From M55B167 sp964406095 (GTDB taxonomy: Bacteria; Verrucomicrobiota; Kiritimatiellia; RFP12; UBA1067), in the NCBI GenBank assembly GCA_964406095.1, contig CAYOQJ010000097.1:1-60155 (forward strand): a stretch of DNA of 60,155 bases. The letters run 5' to 3'. Positions 25,784 through 34,222 of this stretch are shown one piece after another. Positions within the stretch are counted from its first letter, which is position 1; the number at the start of each line of letters is the position of its first letter. The translations under genes were made by a program, and so were the position numbers. The notes under the pieces were generated by a model. The model was not told where the DNA came from. It was given only the letters and a program-made list of their open reading frames with translations, and ran no database searches.

Positions 25784-28008
25784 AGAAAGGGAAGCCAGCC
25801 AAACAATCTGCTGCCGACACTCCTTATCCCCCACTTTCTCTTTTTGCAACTGCACTGTGCCAACTCCGTTTCCCAGCAAATGCTGTGCCTGCCAGCCGGC
25901 AACTCATCAAAAACCAGCTGGTCATCGGCATCTGAATCCACTCTGTATCTGCTGCCGTTCAGATACACCTCCGCATCCTCCACCACCGGAATCGCGACCT
26001 GGGCAGATGTGTTGGCCGGAATACTGAAGTTTAATTCGTAACGTGCCCCGGGCTGCTGTCTAACCTCCACATCCACAAAACCGCGCACGGTCGGCACACG
26101 CCCCTGAACATGTTCAAGAGTTCCGATCTGCGGTGCAATCAATATCCGTTTGAAGCCCGGTTCGATAGGTTGCACTCCGAGAACAAAACGCGGTATGATG
26201 TTTACAGGCGCCGCACCCCAGGCATGGTTCCAGTCAAGATTCGGTTTGAGCATGATATCCCAGGCTTCCAGTGTGATGGTGGACCCGACCGCGAGCATAT
26301 TGACCCAGCTGCGAATTTCATCTCTGGTCATCAAATGAATCGCATACTCATCCAATCCGGATTTAAAGAGCGCCTCCAGCAGATATTGAGCACCGTAAAC
26401 CGAGCAGGCCATCCTGCGAGACTGCACAAATTCCGCCACGCGATCCCGCTCGCTCTCTTTAACAATACCGAAAGCCAACGGCAGCATATTGGCGTGCAGC
26501 GAGCTGTGCGAGGAACCCTCGCCATCCACATAACGTCCGTGTTGAACATCATAAAAAAGCCGATTGAAACTGGTGCGCACACTCTCGGCCAGTTGCGTAA
26601 ATTTTGCGTGGTCATCCTCTTTGCCGATTGCTTGCGCAATATCAGCCATCTGGGTCAGATTCAGATAGTAAAATGCATTGATCACCGTATTGACCGATTT
26701 GAACTCAAAACCGTCACGTTCACCGGCAGGCCAGTCCACAATGTCGCGCAACCCGGTTTTGCGTGGTGCCTTAGGTCCGCCGGTCACCAGCAAACCATCC
26801 TTTTTACGTGCCGCGTGAATCAGCAATTTTTTGCTCTTAAGCTCTTCGTAGGTACGCTCCAGCGACTCCGTGTTACCGGTATAGAACCAGTCGGCCCAGG
26901 CCATCATAATCGAATGCTGCTTCCACTCTGTCGGCCAGGTAGGATGCTCCATCAAATACTCATGGCTGTAACGCGCCAGAGTAAATTCGCGATCCACTCC
27001 GTAGTGACAAAGCTGATTGATATAAGCATCCGCTTCATAAGGTATTCTTTCACGGTCACCATCCACATAAACCCCGGCAAAGGTGGTAGCCTTAATACTG
27101 TATTTACAGAAATCATAAATTTTATCCAGCACCGGATCACTGCTCCTGAAAGATGAGTTTTCAGCGTCAAAGGGATAATAAATTGCAATCTGACGGATGG
27201 AATCGAGCGTTATGGGAAAGGGTGCTTGCTCGATTTCAACGTAGCGAAAGGGCATCACAACCCCCATCTCCTTTGGCAGCAACACCGCAGCACCGCTGGT
27301 GTTGCGCTTATCGGCCTTCAGCGGCACACGGTAAATGCCTCGGCGGGTTAGGGTGCCGGTGGTTTTGGCGTAACGGATAGTGCCTCCCGGATTGCGGTAG
27401 ACATGCCCGTCACGGGCGCGCTCACCCAGATGCAACACAAACTCACCTCTGCTGAATTCAGCTGGTGGAATAAGCTCAACCCAGCCGAAAGCGGCTTTGC
27501 CAAAATCAATCATTACATGTCCGGCCAAATTGGTGGTAACCGCCACCGGTTTGACATGCTCCTGACTGAGCTGATACCGCAACGCGGTATCGCCGCTGAG
27601 TTCTTCAGCCATCTGAAAAGCAAGCACCTGTGACCACTCACCCCTGCGTTCGCGATCATCCCAGACCCTAACCCGCCAGTAGCAGCGCTGGCCCGGCTGT
27701 AGCGGTTCACCCGCATAGGGAACATAGAGCGACTGCTCCGATTCCACCCGACCCGAATCCCACATATCTGGCTGATCAATTTTGAACAACTCGGTGCTGG
27801 AAACAACCTGAATCTGATAGGCACTCTGTCTGCCGTTTTTTTCAGGTGACGCAAAACTCCAGGAAAATTCAGGAGTCGGATCAGTTATCGGCACTAGAGC
27901 CGGTTTGGCGAGCAACTCGCACATCGTATCTGAGGGTGTCAGTGCACAAACCTCGAGTATCCAACCCAGAGACAAAAAACAGAGTATCATTTTGCCGATA
28001 ATTTTCAT
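25780..28008 (-). CDS. Alpha-L-rhamnosidase, GH78 family
   Basis: A 742-residue secreted hydrolase removing terminal alpha-L-rhamnose. The signal peptide (MILCFLSLGWILEVCA) is followed by the Bac_rhamnosid N-terminal beta domains (PEFSWSF, YQIQVVSS, WDSGRV, YWRVRVWD). The (alpha/alpha)6 catalytic domain has the motif DGDRERIPYEAD, containing candidate catalytic acidic residues, and NHAWGAAPVNIIPRFVLG near the end. It is shorter than the second GH78 protein at 54.7 kb. It starts directly at the stop of the Hedgehog-like gene, so the two share an operon. Confidence 0.93.
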   Translation of the reverse strand: MKIIGKMILCFLSLGWILEVCALTPSDTMCELLAKPALVPITDPTPEFSWSFASPEKNGRQSAYQIQVVSSTELFKIDQPDMWDSGRVESEQSLYVPYAGEPLQPGQRCYWRVRVWDDRERRGEWSQVLAFQMAEELSGDTALRYQLSQEHVKPVAVTTNLAGHVMIDFGKAAFGWVELIPPAEFSRGEFVLHLGERARDGHVYRNPGGTIRYAKTTGTLTRRGIYRVPLKADKRNTSGAAVLLPKEMGVVMPFRYVEIEQAPFPITLDSIRQIAIYYPFDAENSSFRSSDPVLDKIYDFCKYSIKATTFAGVYVDGDRERIPYEADAYINQLCHYGVDREFTLARYSHEYLMEHPTWPTEWKQHSIMMAWADWFYTGNTESLERTYEELKSKKLLIHAARKKDGLLVTGGPKAPRKTGLRDIVDWPAGERDGFEFKSVNTVINAFYYLNLTQMADIAQAIGKEDDHAKFTQLAESVRTSFNRLFYDVQHGRYVDGEGSSHSSLHANMLPLAFGIVKESERDRVAEFVQSRRMACSVYGAQYLLEALFKSGLDEYAIHLMTRDEIRSWVNMLAVGSTITLEAWDIMLKPNLDWNHAWGAAPVNIIPRFVLGVQPIEPGFKRILIAPQIGTLEHVQGRVPTVRGFVDVEVRQQPGARYELNFSIPANTSAQVAIPVVEDAEVYLNGSRYRVDSDADDQLVFDELPAGRHSICWETELAQCSCKKRKWGIRSVGSRLFGWLPFL

Positions 28009-28739
28009 TATTTATCATCATCCTTCTTTAAACGCTTAACAGAACAGTGCAGATGCTGTCCACCTCTTTTTGGGACCTCATACAGCACAAAATCAAAACC
28101 AGCCTGCCAGCAGAGCTTGGCCAGATCGCTGAGACTCAACTGGTCACTGGTAAGATCGACCGCCCGCCCTTCACGATGTAGCGAGTTCTCCAGATGAATC
28201 ATACGATCTCCGGATATCGCGCGATAGGCCTCCTGCACCTTGAGTTTCGCGTCGCGCTGCTCCATCAGATTAACCAGACGTTTGAGCGGAATCTCAACAG
28301 CACGGTTTATCATGTGATCATCTTCGTAATCATCCGTATCATGATCGCTTTCAAACCAGACCCGCTGATCCTCAAAACGGATCAGATCACGTTCAGGATC
28401 AAAAGTTTCCAGATCAATCGGACCGCTGTGAAGCGACTCTCTGCCGGATGGCATATTCGAATCCGGAGGAAACGAAGCAGGTGCCGGACGCACCGGACTG
28501 AAGAGATCAACTCCCTTATCACCGGCTTCAATTACTGTGTTACTGGCACTTGTAACTGCTTCTTTCTCCTCTGTGATTTGCCGCTTGAAACAACCCTCAA
28601 TCGAAAAAATCAGAAACAGACCAGCAGCACAGAAAAATACGGCCACAAAAATCGCGCCTGTCATCCATTTGTTAAAAGCCCCCGGTTCCGCAAAATCATC
28701 AACCCCAACCCGATCTTTTATTTTTTTTAAAAACTCCAT
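28008..28739 (-). CDS. Membrane-anchored Hedgehog-like zinc domain protein
   Basis: A 243-residue protein of three parts: a cytoplasmic N-terminus with one transmembrane helix (about 27-47), a Pro/Ser-rich linker, and a C-terminal domain (about 145-236) like the Hedgehog N-terminal signalling domain of the M15/VanX-type zinc peptidase fold. SLHREGRAVDL (H188, D195) and QHLHCSVK (H231) match Sonic Hedgehog SLHYEGRAVDI and AHIHCSVK, whose His-Asp-His bind zinc. E221 matches the catalytic-like Glu, and KLKVQEAY matches KLRVTEGW. It probably acts on peptidoglycan or another outer ligand. A plain M15 carboxypeptidase is the alternative. It shares an operon with GH78. Confidence 0.85.
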   Translation of the reverse strand: MEFLKKIKDRVGVDDFAEPGAFNKWMTGAIFVAVFFCAAGLFLIFSIEGCFKRQITEEKEAVTSASNTVIEAGDKGVDLFSPVRPAPASFPPDSNMPSGRESLHSGPIDLETFDPERDLIRFEDQRVWFESDHDTDDYEDDHMINRAVEIPLKRLVNLMEQRDAKLKVQEAYRAISGDRMIHLENSLHREGRAVDLTSDQLSLSDLAKLCWQAGFDFVLYEVPKRGGQHLHCSVKRLKKDDDK

Positions 28740-28905
28740 CTACTGCCGCAATTTCCTCACAAAAAATTAAACTTATAAATAAATTACACACTCATTGTAA
28801 AGTAATATGGGAAAATATTGAATCATAAAATTTCAAAACAAATAAACCGCAACCTATTATGCACTTTCAGTTTCGTCCGTAAAGGCGTAACGGGGTCATC
28901 CCGAG

Positions 28906-29469
28906 TTAACGGGGGGAAATGCCGGATTCCTCGATCAGCTCGTCGAGGCCCGCAAGGCGATAGCCGGCGCAAGTCCTGCGAACCTCGTCCAAGTCAGCGT
29001 CTGGGTTGCACGCCAGCAACTCGACAATGTCGGCCTTGGACTTATGCCCGCCGGCGTAGAGCTTCAACGCGATGAGTTGGGGCAAAGGAACGATTCGAAG
29101 TGGACTGCCCGCCCTCACCACGGTGCTGGAAAGGCGCACGGCATCGTCAACGACGGCTGGAAAACGGCCTGCGAAACTGACCACCTGCACGAGGCCGAAG
29201 GGGCCGCTCACGTCCAACACACCCCCAAGCGGATCGGTAGCGTCAGGTTCACGAAGCTCCACCTTGTAACCGGCACGGCGACACGCGTCCGCGACGGCGC
29301 GCAGCGTCGGAAGATCGGCATTGACACCCAAATCAACGTCCTCGGTGTACCGGACGTAGTGGAAGGCAGCCAGCGCGACCGCGCCGATCACCACGGCATC
29401 CACACGATGTTGTCGCAGTATGGCGACAACCTCCTCGGCGGCTTTAAGGATGGCGTCGGCTTCGTTCAT
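28906..29469 (-). CDS. Nucleotidyltransferase (AbiEii/DUF6036-like)
   Basis: A 187-residue protein with the minimal nucleotidyltransferase signature: GAVALAAFHYVRYTEDVDLGV, in which D44 and D46 would bind metal, as in AbiEii-type toxins and DUF6036 proteins. The later stretch LPQLIALKLYAGGHKSKADIVELL matches these families (K and D/E pattern). The ATG at 29469 overlaps the stop of a small upstream gene by four bases, the layout of a toxin-antitoxin or paired system. It is the first gene in the GC-rich region. Confidence 0.75.
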   Translation of the reverse strand: MNEADAILKAAEEVVAILRQHRVDAVVIGAVALAAFHYVRYTEDVDLGVNADLPTLRAVADACRRAGYKVELREPDATDPLGGVLDVSGPFGLVQVVSFAGRFPAVVDDAVRLSSTVVRAGSPLRIVPLPQLIALKLYAGGHKSKADIVELLACNPDADLDEVRRTCAGYRLAGLDELIEESGISPR

Positions 29470-29654
29470 GGTCGCTGCCCCGCAGCGACCGGTTGAAGCC
29501 ACGCAAACCGTCCGCGCATCGTTAGCGCCGACCGCACTCTCTCTTCAACAGACAGCCGACGCAGGCGTTCAACCTCCCGCTGGCGGGACTGCCTCGCGCA
29601 CCGGCTCTGCTCCGGCTTATGTCCGCTGTTTGCGCTCATGTCATCGTTACCCAT
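29466..29654 (-). CDS. Small partner protein of the nucleotidyltransferase
   Basis: A 62-residue basic protein, mostly helical by composition (RQREVERLRRLSVEERVRSALTMRGRF). It ends in an ATGA overlap with the nucleotidyltransferase gene. Short 'RLRRLSVEERVR'-type proteins often precede such nucleotidyltransferases. By position it could be the antitoxin or a cofactor; function is inferred from context only. The start is uncertain, with ATGs at residues 1 and 6. Confidence 0.5.
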   Translation of the reverse strand: MGNDDMSANSGHKPEQSRCARQSRQREVERLRRLSVEERVRSALTMRGRFAWLQPVAAGQRP

Positions 29655-29909
29655 ACTGTTTGCACGTACCGCTTCGCCCTGAAAACGCCCCCATCGTACT
29701 GCTTTTACCGCCTGCCGTCAATGCATGTCGTCACAAAATTCCCTCGCGCCAACGCATTCGCCGATGCTCGTGAGCAGGCATTACCGGGCCAGGCCTCTTT
29801 TTCCCGCTTCAGCCTGCAGCATGTTGCCGGCGGCAAAAAGCGTCGCGCCCCGCTCTTGAGCTAATGCCGGAAACAAAAATGAGGTGGACCTGTTCCTGAA
29901 GGCTGGGCG
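29655..29909. other. Intergenic region with no gene seen
   Basis: This 255-base region between the small partner gene and the left 205-bp repeat shows no convincing gene. With the repeat and the following 257 bases it forms a 717-base non-coding stretch. Confidence 0.5.
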
Positions 29910-30114
29910 AAGCCCGGGGTCATCCATAGAGCAAAGATTAGCGGTTGCCGCTGTGATCGGATTGCTTTTAACATTCGAGGTGCTTGCAAAACCCCACACG
30001 GAAACGGCCGGGGTGGCACCCGGCCCTCCCTAACCAATGCGGGCAGAGCCCGCCTGTCTGCGTGCCTGCCTGAGCGAGTACGCTCGCAGACAGGCGGACG
30101 CACAGGCAGGCAAC
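29910..30114 (+). repeat. 205-bp direct repeat, left copy
   Basis: Matches 45641-45845 in the same orientation without gaps, with four mismatches (29914, 30013, 30107, 30108). Inside it, 12-bp inverted arms CGCCTGTCTGCG (30051-30062) and CGCAGACAGGCG (30085-30096) enclose a smaller hairpin GAGCG-AGTA-CGCTC, giving a strong cruciform near the right end. The upstream part is unstructured and non-coding. It could be a non-autonomous mobile element or a recombination site. Confidence 0.93.
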
Positions 30115-30130
30115 CCAAGTGTGTGCGTGT

Positions 30131-30182
30131 GTGAGTATGTATGTGGGGACGCTCTCACTCACATACTCACAAACCCACATAC
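30131..30182. repeat. Interleaved inverted repeats beside the left 205-bp repeat
   Basis: GTGAGTATGT (30131-30140) pairs with ACATACTCAC (30161-30170), and GTATGTGGG (30139-30147) pairs with CCCACATAC (30174-30182). The arms interleave in an A-B-A'-B' order, so both stems could form only as a pseudoknot. The TG-rich sequence may also be simple-repeat drift. The following bases up to 30371 show no gene. Confidence 0.45.
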
Positions 30183-30371
30183 AGGACGTTTCCAACTTCT
30201 TGTTTTTTATTGAATGAAACCAAAGCTTTTTAAGCCGTTATTAATCTTTGCGCTCTCTGCGTTCTTTGCGGCTATTATTCATCTGCTCTATTTAGGGTAA
30301 ATCGATATCAATGCGGCTTCAGGGTTTGCAGAACGGAAGCTGAGCTTTAATTTTTAATCTAAGGTCCCCGA

Positions 30372-31030
30372 GTGTTCCTGGGCATGCTCGGCAGCAAGTT
30401 CAACATGCGGCAGTTCTTCGAGAAACCGTTCTTCCCGCTCAGCCTCTATTACCTCGGCAGGCTGACCTTCCGGGATGATTTCACTCTGGTTTTTCCGAAT
30501 CTGACGGTTAAAAAAATATTCACCGAATACTACAACGAACTCTCGCATCTGCTGTCGACACCCGCCTACAGCGAGATCTTCGTTCGCTTTCTGAAGGACG
30601 GCGACTGGTCGGCGCTGTTTGCGGGCTACTGGCGGGAGTATGTCGGACAGATTCCGGCCCAGGCGTTCGACAAAGCCAACGAGAATTTCTTCCGCACCAC
30701 CTTCTTCGAGCTCTGCACGCGCCACCTGCCGCGCTACTTCTCTTTCGCGATCGAGGTCAACCGCCCCGGCGGGCGCAGCGACTGGGAGGCGGTCGGACGC
30801 GACGGGACGCTCTTCGCGAACCGGGCCGCGCTCATCGAGTTCAAGCACTACCCCCGCGAGCGGGGGGGGAGACGCTCGGCGTGGCCGGCTGGAGCGAGCC
30901 GCCGGCCGAGGCGGCCGAGCAGGTCACGGCCTACGCCGACGATCTGGCGCGGAGCTATCCTGAACTGAAAATCAGTCGCCATGTCGTCTGCACGATCGGC
31001 GCCTCCGATTACCGCTTTTTCACCCTCTGA
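30372..31030 (+). pseudogene. Broken PD-(D/E)XK nuclease-domain gene (AAA-ATPase-like family remnant)
   Basis: The reading frame encodes the C-terminal part of the DUF1703/PD-(D/E)XK family usually fused behind an AAA-ATPase-like domain: LYYLGRLTFRDDFTLVFPNL, then RSDWEAVGRDG and ALIEFKHYPRE with the D...ExK core. The ATPase half is missing upstream. At a run of eight G (30862-30869) the frame shifts by one base; the continuing frame encodes ETLGVAGWSEPPAEAAEQV...HVVCTIGASDYRFFTL and stops at 31030. It is therefore truncated and frameshifted. A homopolymer sequencing error could explain the shift but not the missing 5' half. Confidence 0.75.
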
Positions 31031-31212
31031 CCGCAATTATGCGAGAAAGACGCATGTCTCAAAAACATAATTTTATGGTATAAAAACGAAAGATATTGTG
31101 CTGGTTGTGCTCGCTGAGAACTGCTACGCTTTTACCAATGTCTGAGATGGGGTGGTGATTTTCGTCACGACATCTCTGACGTGAATCGTTAACCACTCAC
31201 AGGAGGGGGAAG

Positions 31213-32742
31213 ATGAAGCAGCAAAGCTCAGCAAGCAAGTGGATCATGATCGGAAGCATGATGATCGCGTGTGCAGGCACAGGATTCGCCCAAGCCACGT
31301 GGACCGGGGGCGGAAACGGGATCTGGGATGCGACCAGCGAGACGTCGGACTGGAGCGGCGGGGTGCCGAGTCAGGGCGGCCTCGGCGCAAAGATCAGCGG
31401 TGCCTATACGGTGCCGATCGACGGAACGGTGGATGCGGAGTATCTTGTCATGGGCGGAGGCGCCGTACTGAACCTCGGTGACGGCGATTCGCTGACCTAC
31501 ACCGGTGACGGGCTGATCGCGAGCTCCTCATTTGGCGGCGCCAACGCAACGATCAACCAGACGGGCGGGACGTTCTATCAATCCGGTGCCAAAGGTCTGA
31601 TGATCGGGTACAACCGCGGCGGCGGTGTCTACAACCTCTCAGGCGGCACGTGTACTGTTGTTAAAGCCGTGTTTTGCGGATATTCTGCCGGGGGTTCTGG
31701 AACGTTCAACGTTTCCGGTTCAGGCATGCTCAATGCCAATACGTATGTTGCACTGGGCCGCGTGGCGGGTTCAGCGGGGTTCATGACGATCCAGGGCAAC
31801 GCGGATGTCAATATTGCAAGCGACTTTCGAGTTGGCCTTTTGGATGACGGCGATCTGACCGTTACCGGGGGCGGAGCAACAATCGATGTAAGCACTAACA
31901 TGACCTTCGATCTGGGCACGAGCGAGCTGATCGCGAACATTGACGCGACCGGTTTCAGCACGATCCGCGTCGCCAAAAAGATCGGCTACAACGGGAATCT
32001 CACCGTCAGCATCACCGGCCCGATCGCGCATGGACAGCAGTGGAAGCTGATTGACGCCAACGGGTTGCTGGCTGGATTCGGCGCCCAATTCGTCAATGCG
32101 CCTGATGGGGCCAAGGTGTTCGACAACGGCGCGTATGGCGCGTATGTGAGTTACGGGGCGGATGGGGATGTCGTGATCACCGCATTGGAGGCTGATGTCG
32201 TCACGCTCGTCAACGGAGGCTTCGAGACGACCGCCGGGGTCAATATTGGCTCAGGCATAGAGTCCGTGAATGGCTACGGCTGGACGGCCGAGAACATGAC
32301 GACCGAGATACAGAACGCCTCGGCGCCGAACGGCTTTACAGGGATCACGATGTCGGGGGCCCGCTGGGGCCGGGTGGTTGCGGACGTGGCCAAGGCCGGG
32401 GCATTGCACCAGCGCATGGGGGTGATGGTGCCGGGTCGCACCTATGTGCTCACAGGCGACGCTGTGGGAGGAACGGGCGTGGGATCGACGTACAAACCGG
32501 TGTTCGAATTGCGCCGCAGGGGGCCGACAGGGGCGATCCTTGCGTCACAGGCCTTGGACCTGGCCAGCGGTGTATCCGGAGCCGTGAAACTCTCGTACCA
32601 ATCGGTGACGGCGGACGCGGATCAGGTTCTCTGCGTGCGGGTTTACCATCCGGTATTGCCGAGCGGCCAAGCCAGCCGCGGCGGCATCGACGAGCTTGCG
32701 CTCAGGTGGAGCTTGCAAGGGACGATCATCCTGGTTCATTAG
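31213..32742 (+). CDS. Secreted Gly/Asn-rich repeat protein, autotransporter-passenger-like
   Basis: A 509-residue exported protein with a signal peptide ending near GTGFAQA. It starts with TWTGGGNGIWDATSETSDWSGG, an opening typical of beta-helix passenger domains. Imperfect repeats rich in Gly, Asn, Thr and Ser follow (NQTGGTFYQSG, YNLSGGTCTV, FNVSGSGMLNA, VTGGGATIDV). The C-terminal 170 residues look like a separate jelly-roll domain (LVNGGFETTAGVN... to WSLQGTIILVH). No beta-barrel translocator is present. AGGAGGGGG lies just before the ATG. Likely a surface-binding protein; the ligand is unknown. Confidence 0.75.
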   Translation: MKQQSSASKWIMIGSMMIACAGTGFAQATWTGGGNGIWDATSETSDWSGGVPSQGGLGAKISGAYTVPIDGTVDAEYLVMGGGAVLNLGDGDSLTYTGDGLIASSSFGGANATINQTGGTFYQSGAKGLMIGYNRGGGVYNLSGGTCTVVKAVFCGYSAGGSGTFNVSGSGMLNANTYVALGRVAGSAGFMTIQGNADVNIASDFRVGLLDDGDLTVTGGGATIDVSTNMTFDLGTSELIANIDATGFSTIRVAKKIGYNGNLTVSITGPIAHGQQWKLIDANGLLAGFGAQFVNAPDGAKVFDNGAYGAYVSYGADGDVVITALEADVVTLVNGGFETTAGVNIGSGIESVNGYGWTAENMTTEIQNASAPNGFTGITMSGARWGRVVADVAKAGALHQRMGVMVPGRTYVLTGDAVGGTGVGSTYKPVFELRRRGPTGAILASQALDLASGVSGAVKLSYQSVTADADQVLCVRVYHPVLPSGQASRGGIDELALRWSLQGTIILVH

Positions 32743-32766
32743 TCATCTCCCTTCAATGCGGCGATC

Positions 32767-34200
32767 ATGGCGGCGATTATGGATATGAAACAAACTCAGG
32801 TTGACTGGAAACTCGGATTGGCGTATGCGCTGCCCAACTTCGGCATGGCGATCATGGTCGGGCCGGTGCTCGGGATTATCCAGGGGGTCTATGCGCGTGA
32901 TTTCGGCGTGGCGATTGCCGCGATTGCGGGGGTGATTTTTTTAGGCCGTATCTTCGATGCGTTTTCTGATCCGGTGGTCGGGATCGCTTCAGACGCATTG
33001 CGTCACCGCTTCTGGGGGCGGCGCTCCTGGGTGGTGGCCGGTGCGGCGATCTCCCTTTTTGCCCTCTATCATTTGTTTATCCCGCCCGAAGGCGGGATGA
33101 CGACCGCCCATCTGGGCCTCTGGTTTGTGTTCGCTTTTCTCGGCTGGACGGTCTGCGAGATTCCCTACCTGGCCTGGGGCACGGAGATCACCACCGATTA
33201 CGACCAGCGGACCAAGCTGTTCAGCTACAAAACGGCCATCGGTTATGTGGGCGCGTTTGTCTTTGTTGCGCTGCCGCTGCTGATTGGCCGTTTCAACGTC
33301 CACGTCCTTGGGCAGGCGCCCGCCGAACAGACGGGGGATTTCACGCCGCAGACCCTGAAGGTGGCGCTCTGGATGCTCGTGATCCTCATGCCCCTCTTTA
33401 TTGTCATCACGATGCGCGTCTGTCCCGACGGCACGCATGTGAGGCACAAAAAGAAGCTTTCGCTGAAAGCAACCGCCGTCGCGCTTTTCGGCAACAAGGC
33501 GATGTTGATTTTTTCCTCGGCCTTTATCCTGATGGGGTTTACCGCAGGCATGCAGATCGCCTCGGCCTACATGCATGTTTCCATTTATCTGAAGCTCGGT
33601 GAGCATCTTTCGCCGATCTACATCTACGGGATGCTGTTTAACATACTCGGGGTGCCGGTCTGGAACTGGGTGTCCGCGCGCAAAGGCAAGCACATTGCAT
33701 TCATCATCGGGGCGAGTTGCATGGTCTTCTTTTTCCTGGTGCTGGGCATCATCAATCCTGTGGCTGAGAACGCGGAGTTGGTGCTGGGCAAACCGCCTGC
33801 CTTCTGGCAATACCTGACGGCCTTTATTGGACTCAATCTATGCCAGGCGGTCTACTATACGATCCCACCTGCGATTATCGGTGACATTGCGTCTTACGGG
33901 ATGCTCAAAACCGAACAGGACCAGTCCGGAACCTACTACTCCATCTATACGTTCCTCTACAAAACCACGATCGCGATCGGAAACGGCGCCGCACTGTTTA
34001 TGATCGACCGGGTGTTTGGTTTTGATGCGGCGGCGACCGTGCAGAGCGCGCTGGCAGGGTGGGGACTGAAACTCTTCATGGGCTTCCTGCCGGCGGCGCT
34101 GCTGACATCCGCTATCGTGGTCTTATTCTGGTATCCGCTGACCCGCAAACGCTATGCGGAGATCCAGGCGGAGATCCGTCGAAAAGACGTTGTGCAATAG
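32767..34200 (+). CDS. GPH-family sugar:cation symporter
   Basis: A 477-residue permease with about 12 hydrophobic segments. RIFDAFSDPVVGIASDALRHRFWGRRSWV matches the MelB/GPH signature, with Asp residues that bind cation and sugar. WGTEITTDYDQRTKLFSYK matches the family's central loop motif. It would import released mono- or oligosaccharides with Na+ or H+. It starts 24 bases after the repeat-protein gene and is followed by GH116, fitting an uptake role in the locus. The exact start is uncertain (ATG at codons 1, 5 or 7). Confidence 0.9.
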   Translation: MAAIMDMKQTQVDWKLGLAYALPNFGMAIMVGPVLGIIQGVYARDFGVAIAAIAGVIFLGRIFDAFSDPVVGIASDALRHRFWGRRSWVVAGAAISLFALYHLFIPPEGGMTTAHLGLWFVFAFLGWTVCEIPYLAWGTEITTDYDQRTKLFSYKTAIGYVGAFVFVALPLLIGRFNVHVLGQAPAEQTGDFTPQTLKVALWMLVILMPLFIVITMRVCPDGTHVRHKKKLSLKATAVALFGNKAMLIFSSAFILMGFTAGMQIASAYMHVSIYLKLGEHLSPIYIYGMLFNILGVPVWNWVSARKGKHIAFIIGASCMVFFFLVLGIINPVAENAELVLGKPPAFWQYLTAFIGLNLCQAVYYTIPPAIIGDIASYGMLKTEQDQSGTYYSIYTFLYKTTIAIGNGAALFMIDRVFGFDAAATVQSALAGWGLKLFMGFLPAALLTSAIVVLFWYPLTRKRYAEIQAEIRRKDVVQ

Positions 34201-34203
34201 CTA

Positions 34204-34218
34204 TGAAAGCGCTTAACC
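34204..34218 (+). promoter_or_regulatory. LacI/cre-like operator upstream of GH116
   Basis: TGAAAGCGCTTAACC contains the perfect palindrome AAGCGCTT and fits CG-centred LacI-family or cre-type sites. It lies in the 22-base gap between symporter and GH116. It resembles the site at 17263-17277 upstream of another glycosidase operon, on the opposite strand. Confidence 0.35.
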
Positions 34219-34222
34219 ATTT

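Noticed and set aside
29781..30195. Several 70-85-codon minus-strand frames over the left repeat
   Set aside because: They read through the cruciform and TG-rich repeats; no conserved domain and no plausible ribosome site.
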